NCBI RefSeq assembly: GCF_001514215.1
Contig: NZ_KQ948855.1
Location: 62,001-126,000, forward strand
DNA from: Streptomyces bungoensis
GTDB lineage: Bacteria > Actinomycetota > Actinomycetes > Streptomycetales > Streptomycetaceae
Direction of reading: 5' to 3'
Length of the DNA stretch: 64,000 nt
Below the pieces are notes generated by a model. The model saw only the letters and a list, made by a program, of their open reading frames with translations, had not been told where the DNA came from and did no database searches. Position numbers and translations under genes: made by a program. Positions 43,463 through 51,215 of this stretch are shown in pieces (position 1 is the stretch's first letter; each line of letters begins with the position of its first letter).

Positions 43463-43486
43463 CGGCCCCCGCGGGTGCGGGGGCCG
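43463..43486 (-). terminator. Terminator after the M20 amidohydrolase gene
   Basis: 10-bp G+C stem CGGCCCCCGC (43463-43472) with 43477-43486, four-base loop GGGT. Confidence 0.75.
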
Positions 43487-43510
43487 TGGCTCACGACGGG
43501 GTGTGCCGGC

Positions 43511-44767
43511 TCAGCGCGTCGCGCCGTTGGAGCCGTTGGGCTCCAGGAACGCGGCGGCGGTGAACAACTCCACGCCCACCGTGATCGCGTGCTCGTCGGC
43601 GTCGAAGTCGCCCTGGTGCAGGTCGCGCACGGTGCGCTCGCCCGGCTTGCGCACGCCGAGGCGGGCCATGGCGCCGGGCACGCGCTCCAGGTACCAGGAG
43701 AAGTCCTCGCCGCCCAGGCTCTGCTCGGTGCTCTCGACGGAGTCCCGGCCGCGGCGGGCGGCCATGGCCCTGCGCAGCAGTTCGGTGGACTCCCGGTCGT
43801 TCACCACCGGCGGCACCCCGCGCACGTAGTTGATCTCGGACTTGGCCCGGTGCAGGGTGGCGACCTCGTCGATCGCGGCGTGCACGATGTCGGGCGCCTC
43901 CCGCCACGCCTCCAGGTCCAGGCAGCGCACGGTTCCGGCCAGCTCGGCGTGTTGCGGGACCACGTTCGGCGCGTGGCCCGACTCGATCCGGCCCCAGGTC
44001 AGGGCCAGCCCGGCACGGGTGTCGACCCGGCGGGCGATCAGCGCGGGCACGTCGACGGCGACGCGTGCGGCGGCGGTGACCAGGTCGGTGGTCAGGTGCG
44101 GGCGGGCGGTGTGCCCGCCGGGCCCGTCGAGCGCGATCTCCAGCCGGTCGCAGGCGCTGGTGATCGGCCCGTGCCGCAGCCCGACCTTGCCGGCGTCCAC
44201 CCGGGGGTCGCAGTGCACGGCGAGGATGCGCCCGACCCCGGCCAGCACCCCGTCCTCGATGGCGTCCAGGGCACCGCCGGGCAGCACCTCCTCGGCGGGC
44301 TGGAAGATCAGCCGCACCGGCCGGGACAGCAGCCCCTTGGCGTGCAGGTCGGCGAGGACGAGACCGGTGCCGAGCACGATGGTCGTGTGCATGTCGTGCC
44401 CGCAGGCGTGCGCCCGATCGGGCACGGTGGACCGGTACGCACAGTCACTCTTCGTGTCCGGAATGGGCAGGGCGTCGATATCGGCACGCAGAGCGAGCAC
44501 GGGGATGGCCGACCGCTCGCCCTCCCGCAGCCCGATGTCACAGACGAGTCCTGTTCCGGAGGCGAGCACGCGGGGCCGGAGCCCGGCCTGCTCGAGCCGC
44601 TCCTTGATCGCGGCGGTCGTACGGAACTCCTGGTTGCCCAACTCGGGGTGCATGTGCAGGTCGCGGCGGAACGCGACGAGTTCGGCGTGCAGTGACTCGC
44701 TCAGCACGCCGGGGAGCACATCCCCCGGGAGGCCGGCCTCGGACTCTAGGGACATCAACTGTTTCAC
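43511..44767 (-). CDS. M20D-family amidohydrolase
   Basis: 418 aa metallo-hydrolase of the indole-acetyl-amino-acid/hippurate hydrolase group. Metal sites: A-C-G-H-D-M-H near 120, Q-P-A-E-E-V near 155 (catalytic Glu), H-C-D-P near 188 and G-G-E-D-F-S-W-Y near 370; a dimerisation domain lies between. It releases an amino acid from N-acyl conjugates; natural substrate unknown. M. tuberculosis amiA1/amiB1 (Rv3305c/Rv3306c) occupy an equivalent place next to deoD, so the neighbourhood is conserved. GTG 44767 is given; ATG 44755 (M-S-L-E-S) is an alternative. Confidence 0.87.
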   Translation of the reverse strand: MKQLMSLESEAGLPGDVLPGVLSESLHAELVAFRRDLHMHPELGNQEFRTTAAIKERLEQAGLRPRVLASGTGLVCDIGLREGERSAIPVLALRADIDALPIPDTKSDCAYRSTVPDRAHACGHDMHTTIVLGTGLVLADLHAKGLLSRPVRLIFQPAEEVLPGGALDAIEDGVLAGVGRILAVHCDPRVDAGKVGLRHGPITSACDRLEIALDGPGGHTARPHLTTDLVTAAARVAVDVPALIARRVDTRAGLALTWGRIESGHAPNVVPQHAELAGTVRCLDLEAWREAPDIVHAAIDEVATLHRAKSEINYVRGVPPVVNDRESTELLRRAMAARRGRDSVESTEQSLGGEDFSWYLERVPGAMARLGVRKPGERTVRDLHQGDFDADEHAITVGVELFTAAAFLEPNGSNGATR

Positions 44768-44966
44768 CCTCTGAAGGGTAGGACGCCCGACCTGTCGGTC
44801 ACCCCTCGATCAACAAAAGTTCAACCCGTTAGGGGAAGAAAATCTGACCGTCGGACGCATGGCGGTGGTCTGTGCTGGGTAAGACCTTTGTTTCCACTTC
44901 CACGCATACCATGCCATGACATGATCGCGCGCGCCCAGTCCACACACCGGACCCTGCCCGCGCCGG

Positions 44967-44972
44967 TAGGGT
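44967..44972 (+). promoter_or_regulatory. -10 box for the methyltransferase gene
   Basis: TAGGGT eight bases before GTG 44981; this decides the start and suggests a leaderless message. Confidence 0.45.
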
Positions 44973-44980
44973 CCGCCGTC

Positions 44981-45637
44981 GTGAGCGACTCGAGCGCGGA
45001 CTTCCTGCAGACCACCAGCTCCTCCTACGACGCGATCGCCAAGGACTACGCGTCCCAGTTCCCGGACGGCCTGTCCCACGCCCTGGACCGGGCGCTGATC
45101 ACCGCCTTCGCCGAACTGGTCACGGCGAACGGCCCGGCCCCCGTGGCCGACCTGGGCAGCGGCCCCGGCTACGTCGCCGCCCGCCTGCACGGCCTGGGCG
45201 TCCCGGTCTTCGGCGTCGACGTCTCCCCCGCCATGGTGAACCTGGCCCGCGAGGCCCACCCCCGGCTCCGCTTCCACGTGGGCTCGATGACGTCCCTGGA
45301 CCTCCCGGACGCCACCCTGGGCGGCATCCTCGCCCTCTACTCGACGATCCACGTCCCCGACACCCACCTGCCGGCGGCCTTCGCCGAGTTCCACCGCACC
45401 CTGACCCCCGGCGCCCCGGTCCTCCTCGCCTTCCAGACGGGCCCCGAACCGGGCGGTCTCCACCTCACGGAACGCTTCGGCCACGAGATCGACCTGCACT
45501 ACTACTGGCGCACCCCGGCCCAGGTGGCGGCCCTGCTGGAGGAGGCGGGCCTGCAACCGGCGGCGACGGTGACGCGGGAGCCGGAGGAGGGCGGAAAACG
45601 GCCCCGGGCCTTCGTCCTGGCCCGCAAGCCCGGCTGA
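44981..45637 (+). CDS. SAM-dependent methyltransferase (class I)
   Basis: 218 aa. The SAM-binding motif V-A-D-L-G-S-G-P-G-Y is near residue 56, followed by F-G-V-D-V-S-P-A-M-V and a motif IV-like L-A-L-Y-S-T-I-H. It belongs to the methyltransf_11/25 group; substrate unknown. Upstream in-frame starts exist (44888), but GTG 44981 (V-S-D-S-S-A-D-F) lies eight bases from TAGGGT and matches the usual N-terminus. Confidence 0.82.
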   Translation: MSDSSADFLQTTSSSYDAIAKDYASQFPDGLSHALDRALITAFAELVTANGPAPVADLGSGPGYVAARLHGLGVPVFGVDVSPAMVNLAREAHPRLRFHVGSMTSLDLPDATLGGILALYSTIHVPDTHLPAAFAEFHRTLTPGAPVLLAFQTGPEPGGLHLTERFGHEIDLHYYWRTPAQVAALLEEAGLQPAATVTREPEEGGKRPRAFVLARKPG

Positions 45638-45641
45638 GGGC

Positions 45642-45842
45642 TCAGCGCCGACCCCGCCCCGGGAGCAGCACGCCGAGCACCGCGCACACGCCCGCCCCGA
45701 ACAGCACACCGCCCCAGGGCACCTCGTCCGGACGATGCGTCATCGCTCCGTAGGCGAGGGATCCGAGCACGCCGGCCACGAAGAAGCAGGCGAAATTCCG
45801 GAGGGCGTACCACCATCTGGGGCGGTCTGTGTCTGCGGTCAC
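45642..45842 (-). CDS. Small two-helix membrane protein
   Basis: 66 aa. R-P-R-W-W-Y-A-L-R-N-F precedes a first hydrophobic helix (A-C-F-F-V-A-G-V-L-G-S-L-A-Y-G), then a short loop and a second helix (G-G-V-L-F-G-A-G-V-C-A-V-L-G-V-L-L) ending in basic residues. Convergent with the methyltransferase gene, four bases between stops. Function unknown. Start GTG 45842. Confidence 0.62.
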   Translation of the reverse strand: MTADTDRPRWWYALRNFACFFVAGVLGSLAYGAMTHRPDEVPWGGVLFGAGVCAVLGVLLPGRGRR

Positions 45843-45863
45843 CGGAGCATTGTCTTCACACGC

Positions 45864-46772
45864 TCAGTCTTCGAGGAAGAGCTCGGCTGCGTCCTTGGCG
45901 TGCATCGCTCGCCGGATCCAGACTTCGAGCCGGTCGAGGTCGGTGCAGGCGTTCACGCGCTCGCGGACGTGGTCGGGCACCGGCACGGACTGCCACTCCA
46001 GGATGCGCAGGACCATCTCCCGGCGATCCTGGAGGCGCCCCTCTTCGCGGCCTTCCTCGCGGCCTTCTTCACGGCCTTCTTCACGTACCTGCTCGGCCAG
46101 CGGGTGTCGCCAGAAGTACTGGATCGCCGTCATCAGGTCCCTCCACATCTGCTTCGCCTGGGGGTCGGCCAGGCAGGAGTCGACGAACTGTACGAATACC
46201 GCGGCGCTGTCGGGGTCGATGGTCCGCAGGGCGGCTGCCGTGGATTCCAGTATGGCCGGGGCCTGGGGGCCGCGTCCGTGTGTCATCGCCGAGAGCACCG
46301 CAAGGGGGACGTCCTGTACGGCCGTCCGCTCGTCGGTGATCACCGGCACGTTGTCCGGGCCCAGCACCAGGGGTCGCACGGTCAGCGAGTGCCAGTCGCG
46401 GAAGCCGAGCCGGATCGGGCGCGCGGCCCATCGGGCGGTGGTGCTGCTCTGGGTGGTGACGATGAGGATCGGCTCGCAGCGGAACTTCTCGTACAGGTAG
46501 GAGAGGTAGTAGGGCCAGCTGCCCCGCTTGCGCTCGTCCACCTTCTTCTGCGCCTCGATCACGAAGAGGTAGGTGCCCTCGTCCGTCTCCGCCCGTAGCA
46601 GCGTGTCCACGCGGCGCTCGACCGGTTCGATCTCGGTGAGGTCCACGTTCAGCGCGGCGATCTCGCGCGGCTCGGGGAACGGCACGTGCAGCACGCGCTG
46701 CAAGGCCCGGGTCAGCAGCGTGGGGTCCTTCTGGAAGATGCGGTGCATCGCCTCGTGCGACGAGCTGACCAT
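45864..46772 (-). CDS. Rpn/PD-(D/E)XK-like nuclease family protein
   Basis: 302 aa. The N-terminal half has the pattern of the Rpn/PDDEXK transposase-like family (R-R-V-D-T-L-L-R-A-E-T, then Y-L-F-V-I-E-A-Q-K-K: Asp ... Glu-x-Gln/Lys). Around residue 228 there is a charged helix of four E-E-G-R tetrapeptide repeats, encoded by 12-base repeats (46045-46085). Such repeats before the C-terminal helix are usual in this family and vary in number. Rpn proteins promote RecA-independent recombination or act in phage defence in E. coli; a role here is unproven. Base composition is a little less G+C-rich than its neighbours. Confidence 0.72.
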   Translation of the reverse strand: MVSSSHEAMHRIFQKDPTLLTRALQRVLHVPFPEPREIAALNVDLTEIEPVERRVDTLLRAETDEGTYLFVIEAQKKVDERKRGSWPYYLSYLYEKFRCEPILIVTTQSSTTARWAARPIRLGFRDWHSLTVRPLVLGPDNVPVITDERTAVQDVPLAVLSAMTHGRGPQAPAILESTAAALRTIDPDSAAVFVQFVDSCLADPQAKQMWRDLMTAIQYFWRHPLAEQVREEGREEGREEGREEGRLQDRREMVLRILEWQSVPVPDHVRERVNACTDLDRLEVWIRRAMHAKDAAELFLED

Positions 46773-46808
46773 CAGCTCTCCTTTCGGTCGGTCGACGTGA
46801 TCAACGAG

Positions 46809-47225
46809 TTAGGCCGCCGCGAGTTCGCACCACACGTACTTGCCCCGGTTGCCGAACCGGGCCGAGGGCTGCCAGCCCCAGTAGTCGGCGCACGCCCGGA
46901 TCAGGGCCAGGCCCCGGCCCTCCTCCCCCATCTCGGCGACCTGGTCGAAGGTCGGCGGCGGTTCCGGTGGTGCGGGGTCGGTGTCCCAGGCCCCGATCCA
47001 CACCGCGCCCTCCGGGGTGCGGCGGACCCTGAGCGCGGCCGGCCCCTTGGTGTGGCGTACGGCGTTGGAGACCAGCTCCGTGGCGAGGAGTTCCGCCGTG
47101 TCCACCAGCCCGATCAGGCCGTGCATCGTCAGGATCAGACGCAGGGTGCGGCGCGAGATCGTCACGGCTCTGAGGTCGTTGGGGATGTAGAGGGTGTAGT
47201 CCCAGGTCTCCCGGCTTTCGGGCAT
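46809..47225 (-). CDS. HATPase_c anti-sigma/serine-kinase-like regulatory protein
   Basis: 138 aa, RsbW/SpoIIAB-type ATPase fold: N box E-L-V-S-N-A-V-R-H-T near 52 and G2-type E-E-G-R-G-L-A-L-I near 100; the G1 segment (A-W-D-T-D-P-A-P) is partly degenerate. Streptomyces carries dozens of such proteins, often in clusters with XRE and DUF397 genes, as here, where the XRE gene is divergent. Start ATG 47225 has GGAG ten bases upstream; the longer form from 47294 lacks a ribosome site. Confidence 0.82.
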   Translation of the reverse strand: MPESRETWDYTLYIPNDLRAVTISRRTLRLILTMHGLIGLVDTAELLATELVSNAVRHTKGPAALRVRRTPEGAVWIGAWDTDPAPPEPPPTFDQVAEMGEEGRGLALIRACADYWGWQPSARFGNRGKYVWCELAAA

Positions 47226-47315
47226 ACGGCAGCAACTCCGTTCGATGGCAGGGGGATTCGGCGCGCGGTGGCTTTGCCGCAGCCGTCGTGGCATGACGGG
47301 GCGGTGCGCTTCCGC

Positions 47316-47332
47316 TACGTACGCCTTACGTA
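47316..47332. promoter_or_regulatory. Pair of TACGTA palindromes between the divergent HATPase and XRE genes
   Basis: TACGTA at 47316-47321 and again at 47327-47332, centres 11 bases apart, one helical turn. A plausible operator for the XRE protein. Confidence 0.45.
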
Positions 47333-47431
47333 ACTGAAAGTAGGTCTATTGATTCATGTTTCGCAAGCGGGTCCAGTAACCTGACTCCGAACGAGTCTCG
47401 TCTGCGGGCGCGTTGGACCAGGGAGCGATCG

Positions 47432-48283
47432 ATGGCACTGAGGCGCGAACCGACGGCACGGCAGATGCGGCTGGCCACCGAACTGCGCAGGCTCCGCGAA
47501 GCGGCAGGTCTTACCGCTCGGGAGTCGGCAGCGCTGCTCGGGGTGAGCGCCCCACAGATCACCCACATCGAGTCCGCACTCGCAGGCGTGAGCGAGAAGC
47601 GACTCCGTCGCCTCGCGTCCAACTATTCCTGCACCGACGAGAAGCTCATCGACGCCTTGGTCGCCCTGGCCACCGATCGGACACAAGGCTGGTGGGAGGA
47701 GTACCGGGGACTGTTGCCCACCTCATTCCTGGACCTGTCCGAGTTGGAGTACCACGCCTCCTATCGCTGGGACGTCGACTTCCTGCACGTCCCGGGCCTG
47801 TTGCAGACGGAGGACTACGCGAGGGCGTTGTTCTCCCGCCGGGTACCGGAACTGCCGCAGGAGGAGTTGGAGTTGCGCGTGCACCACCGGATGCATCGGC
47901 GTGTCATCCTCGAACAAGCGGAACCCGTGCCGTATGAGGTGCTGGTGCACGAAGCGGCCTTGCGGATCAAGGTGGGCGGTCGTGAAGCCTCTCGGGCCCA
48001 GCTCGGACGCATCCTGGAACTCTCCGAGGCAGACCACGTAACCGTACGGGTCATCCCCTTCGACCTGGACGGCTTCGCTGACATCACGGCGGCCATGGTG
48101 TACGCCGGCGGCCCGGCCCCCAAGCTGGACACCGTCGTCCGCGACGGCCCACACGGCGCCCTGCTCATCGACTCCGAGGCACAGCTCGAGGTCTTCCGAA
48201 CACTCTTCCGTAGAGTGAAGGAAGCGTCACTCGACCCGTCCCGGTCGCGTGACCTCATCCGGAGACTGGCCAAGGAACTGTGA
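47432..48283 (+). CDS. XRE-family regulator with DUF5753 (WhiJ-like)
   Basis: 283 aa. An N-terminal HTH (about 15-70: L-R-R-L-R-E-A-A-G-L-T ... L-G-V-S-A-P-Q-I-T-H-I-E) and a DUF5753 C-terminal domain (about 95-280: V-P-G-L-L-Q-T-E-D-Y-A-R-A, R-I-L-E-L). WhiJ-type regulators in Streptomyces act with a DUF397 partner, encoded next with overlapping stop/start. They affect development and antibiotic production. ATG 47432. Confidence 0.88.
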   Translation: MALRREPTARQMRLATELRRLREAAGLTARESAALLGVSAPQITHIESALAGVSEKRLRRLASNYSCTDEKLIDALVALATDRTQGWWEEYRGLLPTSFLDLSELEYHASYRWDVDFLHVPGLLQTEDYARALFSRRVPELPQEELELRVHHRMHRRVILEQAEPVPYEVLVHEAALRIKVGGREASRAQLGRILELSEADHVTVRVIPFDLDGFADITAAMVYAGGPAPKLDTVVRDGPHGALLIDSEAQLEVFRTLFRRVKEASLDPSRSRDLIRRLAKEL

Positions 48284-48486
48284 GGTGCACGGTGACCACC
48301 CCGGACAACTGGCGGAAGTCCTCCTACTCCGGCAGTGGTGACGGCAACGCCTGCGTGGAGATCGCACCCCACCCCCTGCACATAGCCGTCCGCGACTCCA
48401 AGGACCCCGCCCGTGGCACCCTGACCTTCGCCGCCGAAGCCTTCACCCCCTTTGTCGCAGCTCTCAAAACCGAGCAACATCCATAG
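48280..48486 (+). CDS. DUF397 protein
   Basis: 68 aa from GTG 48280, or 64 aa from GTG 48292. Family pattern W-R-K-S-S-Y-S-G-S-G-D-G-N-A-C-V-E-I-A near the N-terminus, then V-R-D-S-K-D and a C-terminal F-V-A-A-L-K. The first GTG overlaps the XRE stop (GTGA). DUF397 proteins are the small partners of WhiJ-like XRE regulators; the pair is sometimes compared with toxin-antitoxin modules. Confidence 0.87.
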   Translation: MRCTVTTPDNWRKSSYSGSGDGNACVEIAPHPLHIAVRDSKDPARGTLTFAAEAFTPFVAALKTEQHP

Positions 48487-48507
48487 AACGACCGCCAGGG
48501 GCCCCAC

Positions 48508-49323
48508 TCATCGAGCGAACTCACCGCACACCTCTGCGACCAGTCTGTCGGCTTCACCCAGCGCGGCAGTGAGCGTGTCCGGAGTGGTACCGAGCGCGGA
48601 GAACAACTGGCGCGCACGACCGGCGAAGTCCACCGAGACACCGCCTAGTTCTCCCGCGGCCCGCACCGCACCCTTCTCATTGAGCAGCCAGCGCCTGGCA
48701 TGGGCGTGGAGTGCGTGCGCGAGGAGTCCGACCGCGCGGAAGAGGCAGCCGGCGACGTAGAAGGCGTCACCGCGGGCCGCGCCCTTGCGAGCGCAGGCCA
48801 GGATGAACGGCGCCTCCCAGCGCGCGTTGTCGATGAGAGCTGCGCGCAGGGGCTCCGGATAGAGCCGTGTCTGCTCCTGCAGGGCCAGAAGCTCGCCGCC
48901 GGGGTCGGCGAGGACGCGTCCGAGGGCCAGCTCGCCGGCGTAGGCGTGGGAGTACACCCCCAGGGGGTGACCGGGCTGGGCGCCGATCTCGAACTGTCCG
49001 GCCTGGCACTGTCGCCAGACTCGGTGGACCCGGTCCAGGTCGCGGTAGATCCAGTCGACGCGTTGCCCGTCGACGGTCAGCCAGGCACCACCGTCGACCC
49101 ACGGCCCCCAGCCGCCCGGCTCGGTGACCTCCACCGGCTCACCGGTCAGCTCGGCCGCAAGCAGGCGCAGCGCGGCGGTGTCCAGCGGTGGCCGGTAGTA
49201 GAGCCCCAGGTCGTAGTCGGAGTCGGGGCTGTGCGCACCTCTGGCCCGGCTGCCTCCCAGGCACACCCCGACAACACCGCCGACCTCGACCAGCCGCACC
49301 GCGATCTCCACCAAGCGCTCCAC
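48508..49323 (-). CDS. Nucleotidyltransferase-domain protein
   Basis: 271 aa with a Pol-beta-type nucleotidyltransferase head: L-G-G-S-R-A-R-G near residue 22 and the metal-binding D-S-D-Y-D near 35, plus a downstream Asp in V-D-W-I-Y. The remainder is helical (A-L-I-D-N-A-R-W-E-A-P, H-A-L-H-A-H-A-R-R-W) like DUF4037/kanamycin-nucleotidyltransferase relatives. Substrate unknown; aminoglycoside modification is one possibility. It may also be a MNT-type component, but no adjacent HEPN gene is evident. Start GTG 49323. Confidence 0.75.
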   Translation of the reverse strand: MERLVEIAVRLVEVGGVVGVCLGGSRARGAHSPDSDYDLGLYYRPPLDTAALRLLAAELTGEPVEVTEPGGWGPWVDGGAWLTVDGQRVDWIYRDLDRVHRVWRQCQAGQFEIGAQPGHPLGVYSHAYAGELALGRVLADPGGELLALQEQTRLYPEPLRAALIDNARWEAPFILACARKGAARGDAFYVAGCLFRAVGLLAHALHAHARRWLLNEKGAVRAAGELGGVSVDFAGRARQLFSALGTTPDTLTAALGEADRLVAEVCGEFAR

Positions 49324-49444
49324 GAGCGACAGTCTGCGCAGGCGGATCCCCGACCGCTACCGCTTTGCCCGGCATCCGCGCCCGAGGCGTCTACCCCCGC
49401 GAGCGAAGTTCCGAGCCGTTCACGCGTTCTGGACGCGCCCCTGT

Positions 49445-50107
49445 TCACGGCCTCGCCGTCCGGTCGGCAGCGTCCCCGTGCAGGCCGCGGCACAGCCGGT
49501 CGAAGGCCTGGGCCGCTGCTGGGGCAACCGCGTCGCGGACGCGCGCCGGGGACTCGCCGGACATGATGCGGCGCTGGATCTCGCGCAGGGCTGCCCGGTG
49601 CGTCCCGGTGATGGCGCCCGCGAGAAGCGCGGGGATCGGCAGGTCGGCGTTGCCCGATGCCGTGGCCGGTGGATGCTCCGCCAGAGCTTCGGCCAGGGCG
49701 GCCTCGGCGTGTTCGCCGATCTCGCGTTCGCGTGCGCGCAGAGCGGGGCTGTCATGGATGACCCGCCAGAACCCGGGTGCGCCGGGGTGGAGCCCGAGCA
49801 TGGGTTCGTTCTGGCGCAGGGCGACCAGCAGGTCGTCGCGAACGACCTCCACCGGGCAGGTCCCGGGTGCCCGGCCGCGCACCAGGGCGGCGAGACGACC
49901 CTCGGCCTCGGCCTGACGGTCGAAGAAGAGGTCCTCCTTGGTGGAGAAGTAGTTGAACACGGTGTTGGTGGACACACCCGCCTGCCGCGCCACGTCGGCG
50001 ACCGTGACCCGGTCGAAGCCGTGCTCCATGAACAGCACCAGCGCCGCGTCGGCGATCGCCGTGCGGGTCCGCTGCTTCTTGGTCTCTCGAAGGCCCACGG
50101 CCCACAT
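49445..50107 (-). CDS. TetR-family repressor
   Basis: 220 aa. HTH in about 10-57 (T-R-T-A-I-A-D-A-A-L-V-L-F ... T-V-A-D-V-A-R-Q-A-G-V-S-T-N-T-V-F-N-Y-F). The ligand domain follows (about 75-205) and resembles the MftR/RutR-like C-terminal region with F-W-R-V-I-H-D-S-P. It is divergent from the glycosidase-like gene at 50165 with a perfect 17-bp palindrome between, which is almost certainly its operator. ATG 50107. Confidence 0.88.
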   Translation of the reverse strand: MWAVGLRETKKQRTRTAIADAALVLFMEHGFDRVTVADVARQAGVSTNTVFNYFSTKEDLFFDRQAEAEGRLAALVRGRAPGTCPVEVVRDDLLVALRQNEPMLGLHPGAPGFWRVIHDSPALRAREREIGEHAEAALAEALAEHPPATASGNADLPIPALLAGAITGTHRAALREIQRRIMSGESPARVRDAVAPAAAQAFDRLCRGLHGDAADRTARP

Positions 50108-50124
50108 GATAGTGTCGCCACAAA

Positions 50125-50141
50125 TTTGGTGTGACACCAAA
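50125..50141. promoter_or_regulatory. TetR operator
   Basis: TTTGGTGTGACACCAAA: perfect inverted repeat of 8+1+8 bases, A+T-rich, between the divergent TetR and glycosidase-like genes. Typical TetR self-repression and target site. Confidence 0.8.
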
Positions 50142-50164
50142 ATTATTCTGCAGGGGGATCGACC

Positions 50165-51142
50165 ATGGCTCTGACCTTCGGCATCTACCCGGGCGCGCTC
50201 CTGGGCGACGACAAGGGGATCGTCCGTCCGGTCAGGCCGGACCTGCCGGACCGCATAACCGACGCACTCGACGCGCTGCAAGGCACCGCGGCGACCCTGT
50301 CGGTCCGCGCCTACCACCCGTTCGCCGAGACCGTGGCACCGCGGGAACCGCCCACGCCCACCGACCCGCAGGCGTACGTGCGACGTGGACGCAGACTCGA
50401 CCTCGTGCTGCCCTTCCGCGAGCCGTCCGGCCGGCTGGAGGCGTGGCTGGAGTTCATCCGTGAAACCGTCCGGACTCAAGGACCCCGTCTGGCATCACTG
50501 CAGATCTGCGAGGAACCGAACGCCGATCTCCCCGTCCTCGACGGCAGCATCCCCAACGTCCTGAACGCCCTGGTCCAGGGAGTCGTCACGGCCAAACAGG
50601 AAGCCCTGGCCCAGGGGCACGCTCTGGCGGTCGGCTTCAACGCGGTGCCGACCTTCGATCCGGCCGACACGTTCTGGTCCGAGCTCGCCGCTCTGGCCGG
50701 CACACGCTTCCTGGAGAGCCTGGACTACGTCGGCCTGGACTTCTTCCCCGACGTCTTCCGGCCGATCGCCGTCGACCAGCTGGCCGGAGCGGTCACCGCG
50801 GTCCTCACCGCCTTCCGGCGCACCCACCTGCCGAAGGCGGGTATCCCGGACACCGTCGCGCTCCGTGTGTGCGAGAACGGCTGGCCCACCGGCCCGGGCC
50901 GCCCCGACCAGCGACAGGCCGTGGTCCTCGAGACGGTCGTCCGAACGGTGGCCGCCCTCGCGGCCGACCTCAACATCGACGGTTACTCGTTCTTCTCCCT
51001 GCGGGACGCCGACAGCGGGGCCGACGGACTGTTCCACCGGTTCGGCCTCCTGCGCGACGACTACACCCCCAAACCGGCCTTCGAGACGTACCGCCGACTC
51101 ATCGGCGAACTGGGCGGCCCAGGGGCCGTCCTCCCCCGGTGA
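50165..51142 (+). CDS. Glycoside-hydrolase-like TIM-barrel protein under TetR control
   Basis: 325 aa, no signal peptide. Two acidic motifs fit a clan GH-A barrel: Q-I-C-E-E-P-N-A-D near 115 (acid/base Glu before Pro-Asn) and V-C-E-N-G-W-P-T-G near 238, close to the nucleophile motif E-T-G-W-P-S of GH17. The C-terminus Y-S-F-F-S-L-R-D-A-D-S-G ... G-L-L-R-D-D-Y-T-P-K-P-A-F is also glycosidase-like. A cytoplasmic location is unusual for a polysaccharide hydrolase. ATG 50165 follows CAGGGGGATC. Physiological substrate unknown; regulation by a TetR repressor suggests response to a small molecule. Confidence 0.7.
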   Translation: MALTFGIYPGALLGDDKGIVRPVRPDLPDRITDALDALQGTAATLSVRAYHPFAETVAPREPPTPTDPQAYVRRGRRLDLVLPFREPSGRLEAWLEFIRETVRTQGPRLASLQICEEPNADLPVLDGSIPNVLNALVQGVVTAKQEALAQGHALAVGFNAVPTFDPADTFWSELAALAGTRFLESLDYVGLDFFPDVFRPIAVDQLAGAVTAVLTAFRRTHLPKAGIPDTVALRVCENGWPTGPGRPDQRQAVVLETVVRTVAALAADLNIDGYSFFSLRDADSGADGLFHRFGLLRDDYTPKPAFETYRRLIGELGGPGAVLPR

Positions 51143-51215
51143 CACCCCACGCCGGCCCGCGCCACCGGAGGCCGCCGCGACGCCCTCGTCGCCGGTTCCA
51201 CCTCGCGGGCAGCTC

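Larger units (their letters stand above)
43210..43510. other. Intergenic region between bmpA and the M20 amidohydrolase gene
   Basis: 301 bases with no gene. It carries the bmpA leader (about 95 bases with AAGGAGCC), the bmpA -10 box and operator (43309-43325), an A+T-richer stretch 43325-43375, and the hairpin at 43463-43486 ending the amidohydrolase transcript. Confidence 0.7.

Noticed and set aside
48508..49323. MNT/HEPN-type toxin-antitoxin system
   Set aside because: The nucleotidyltransferase motif is present, but the protein is long and no HEPN-like gene is adjacent.
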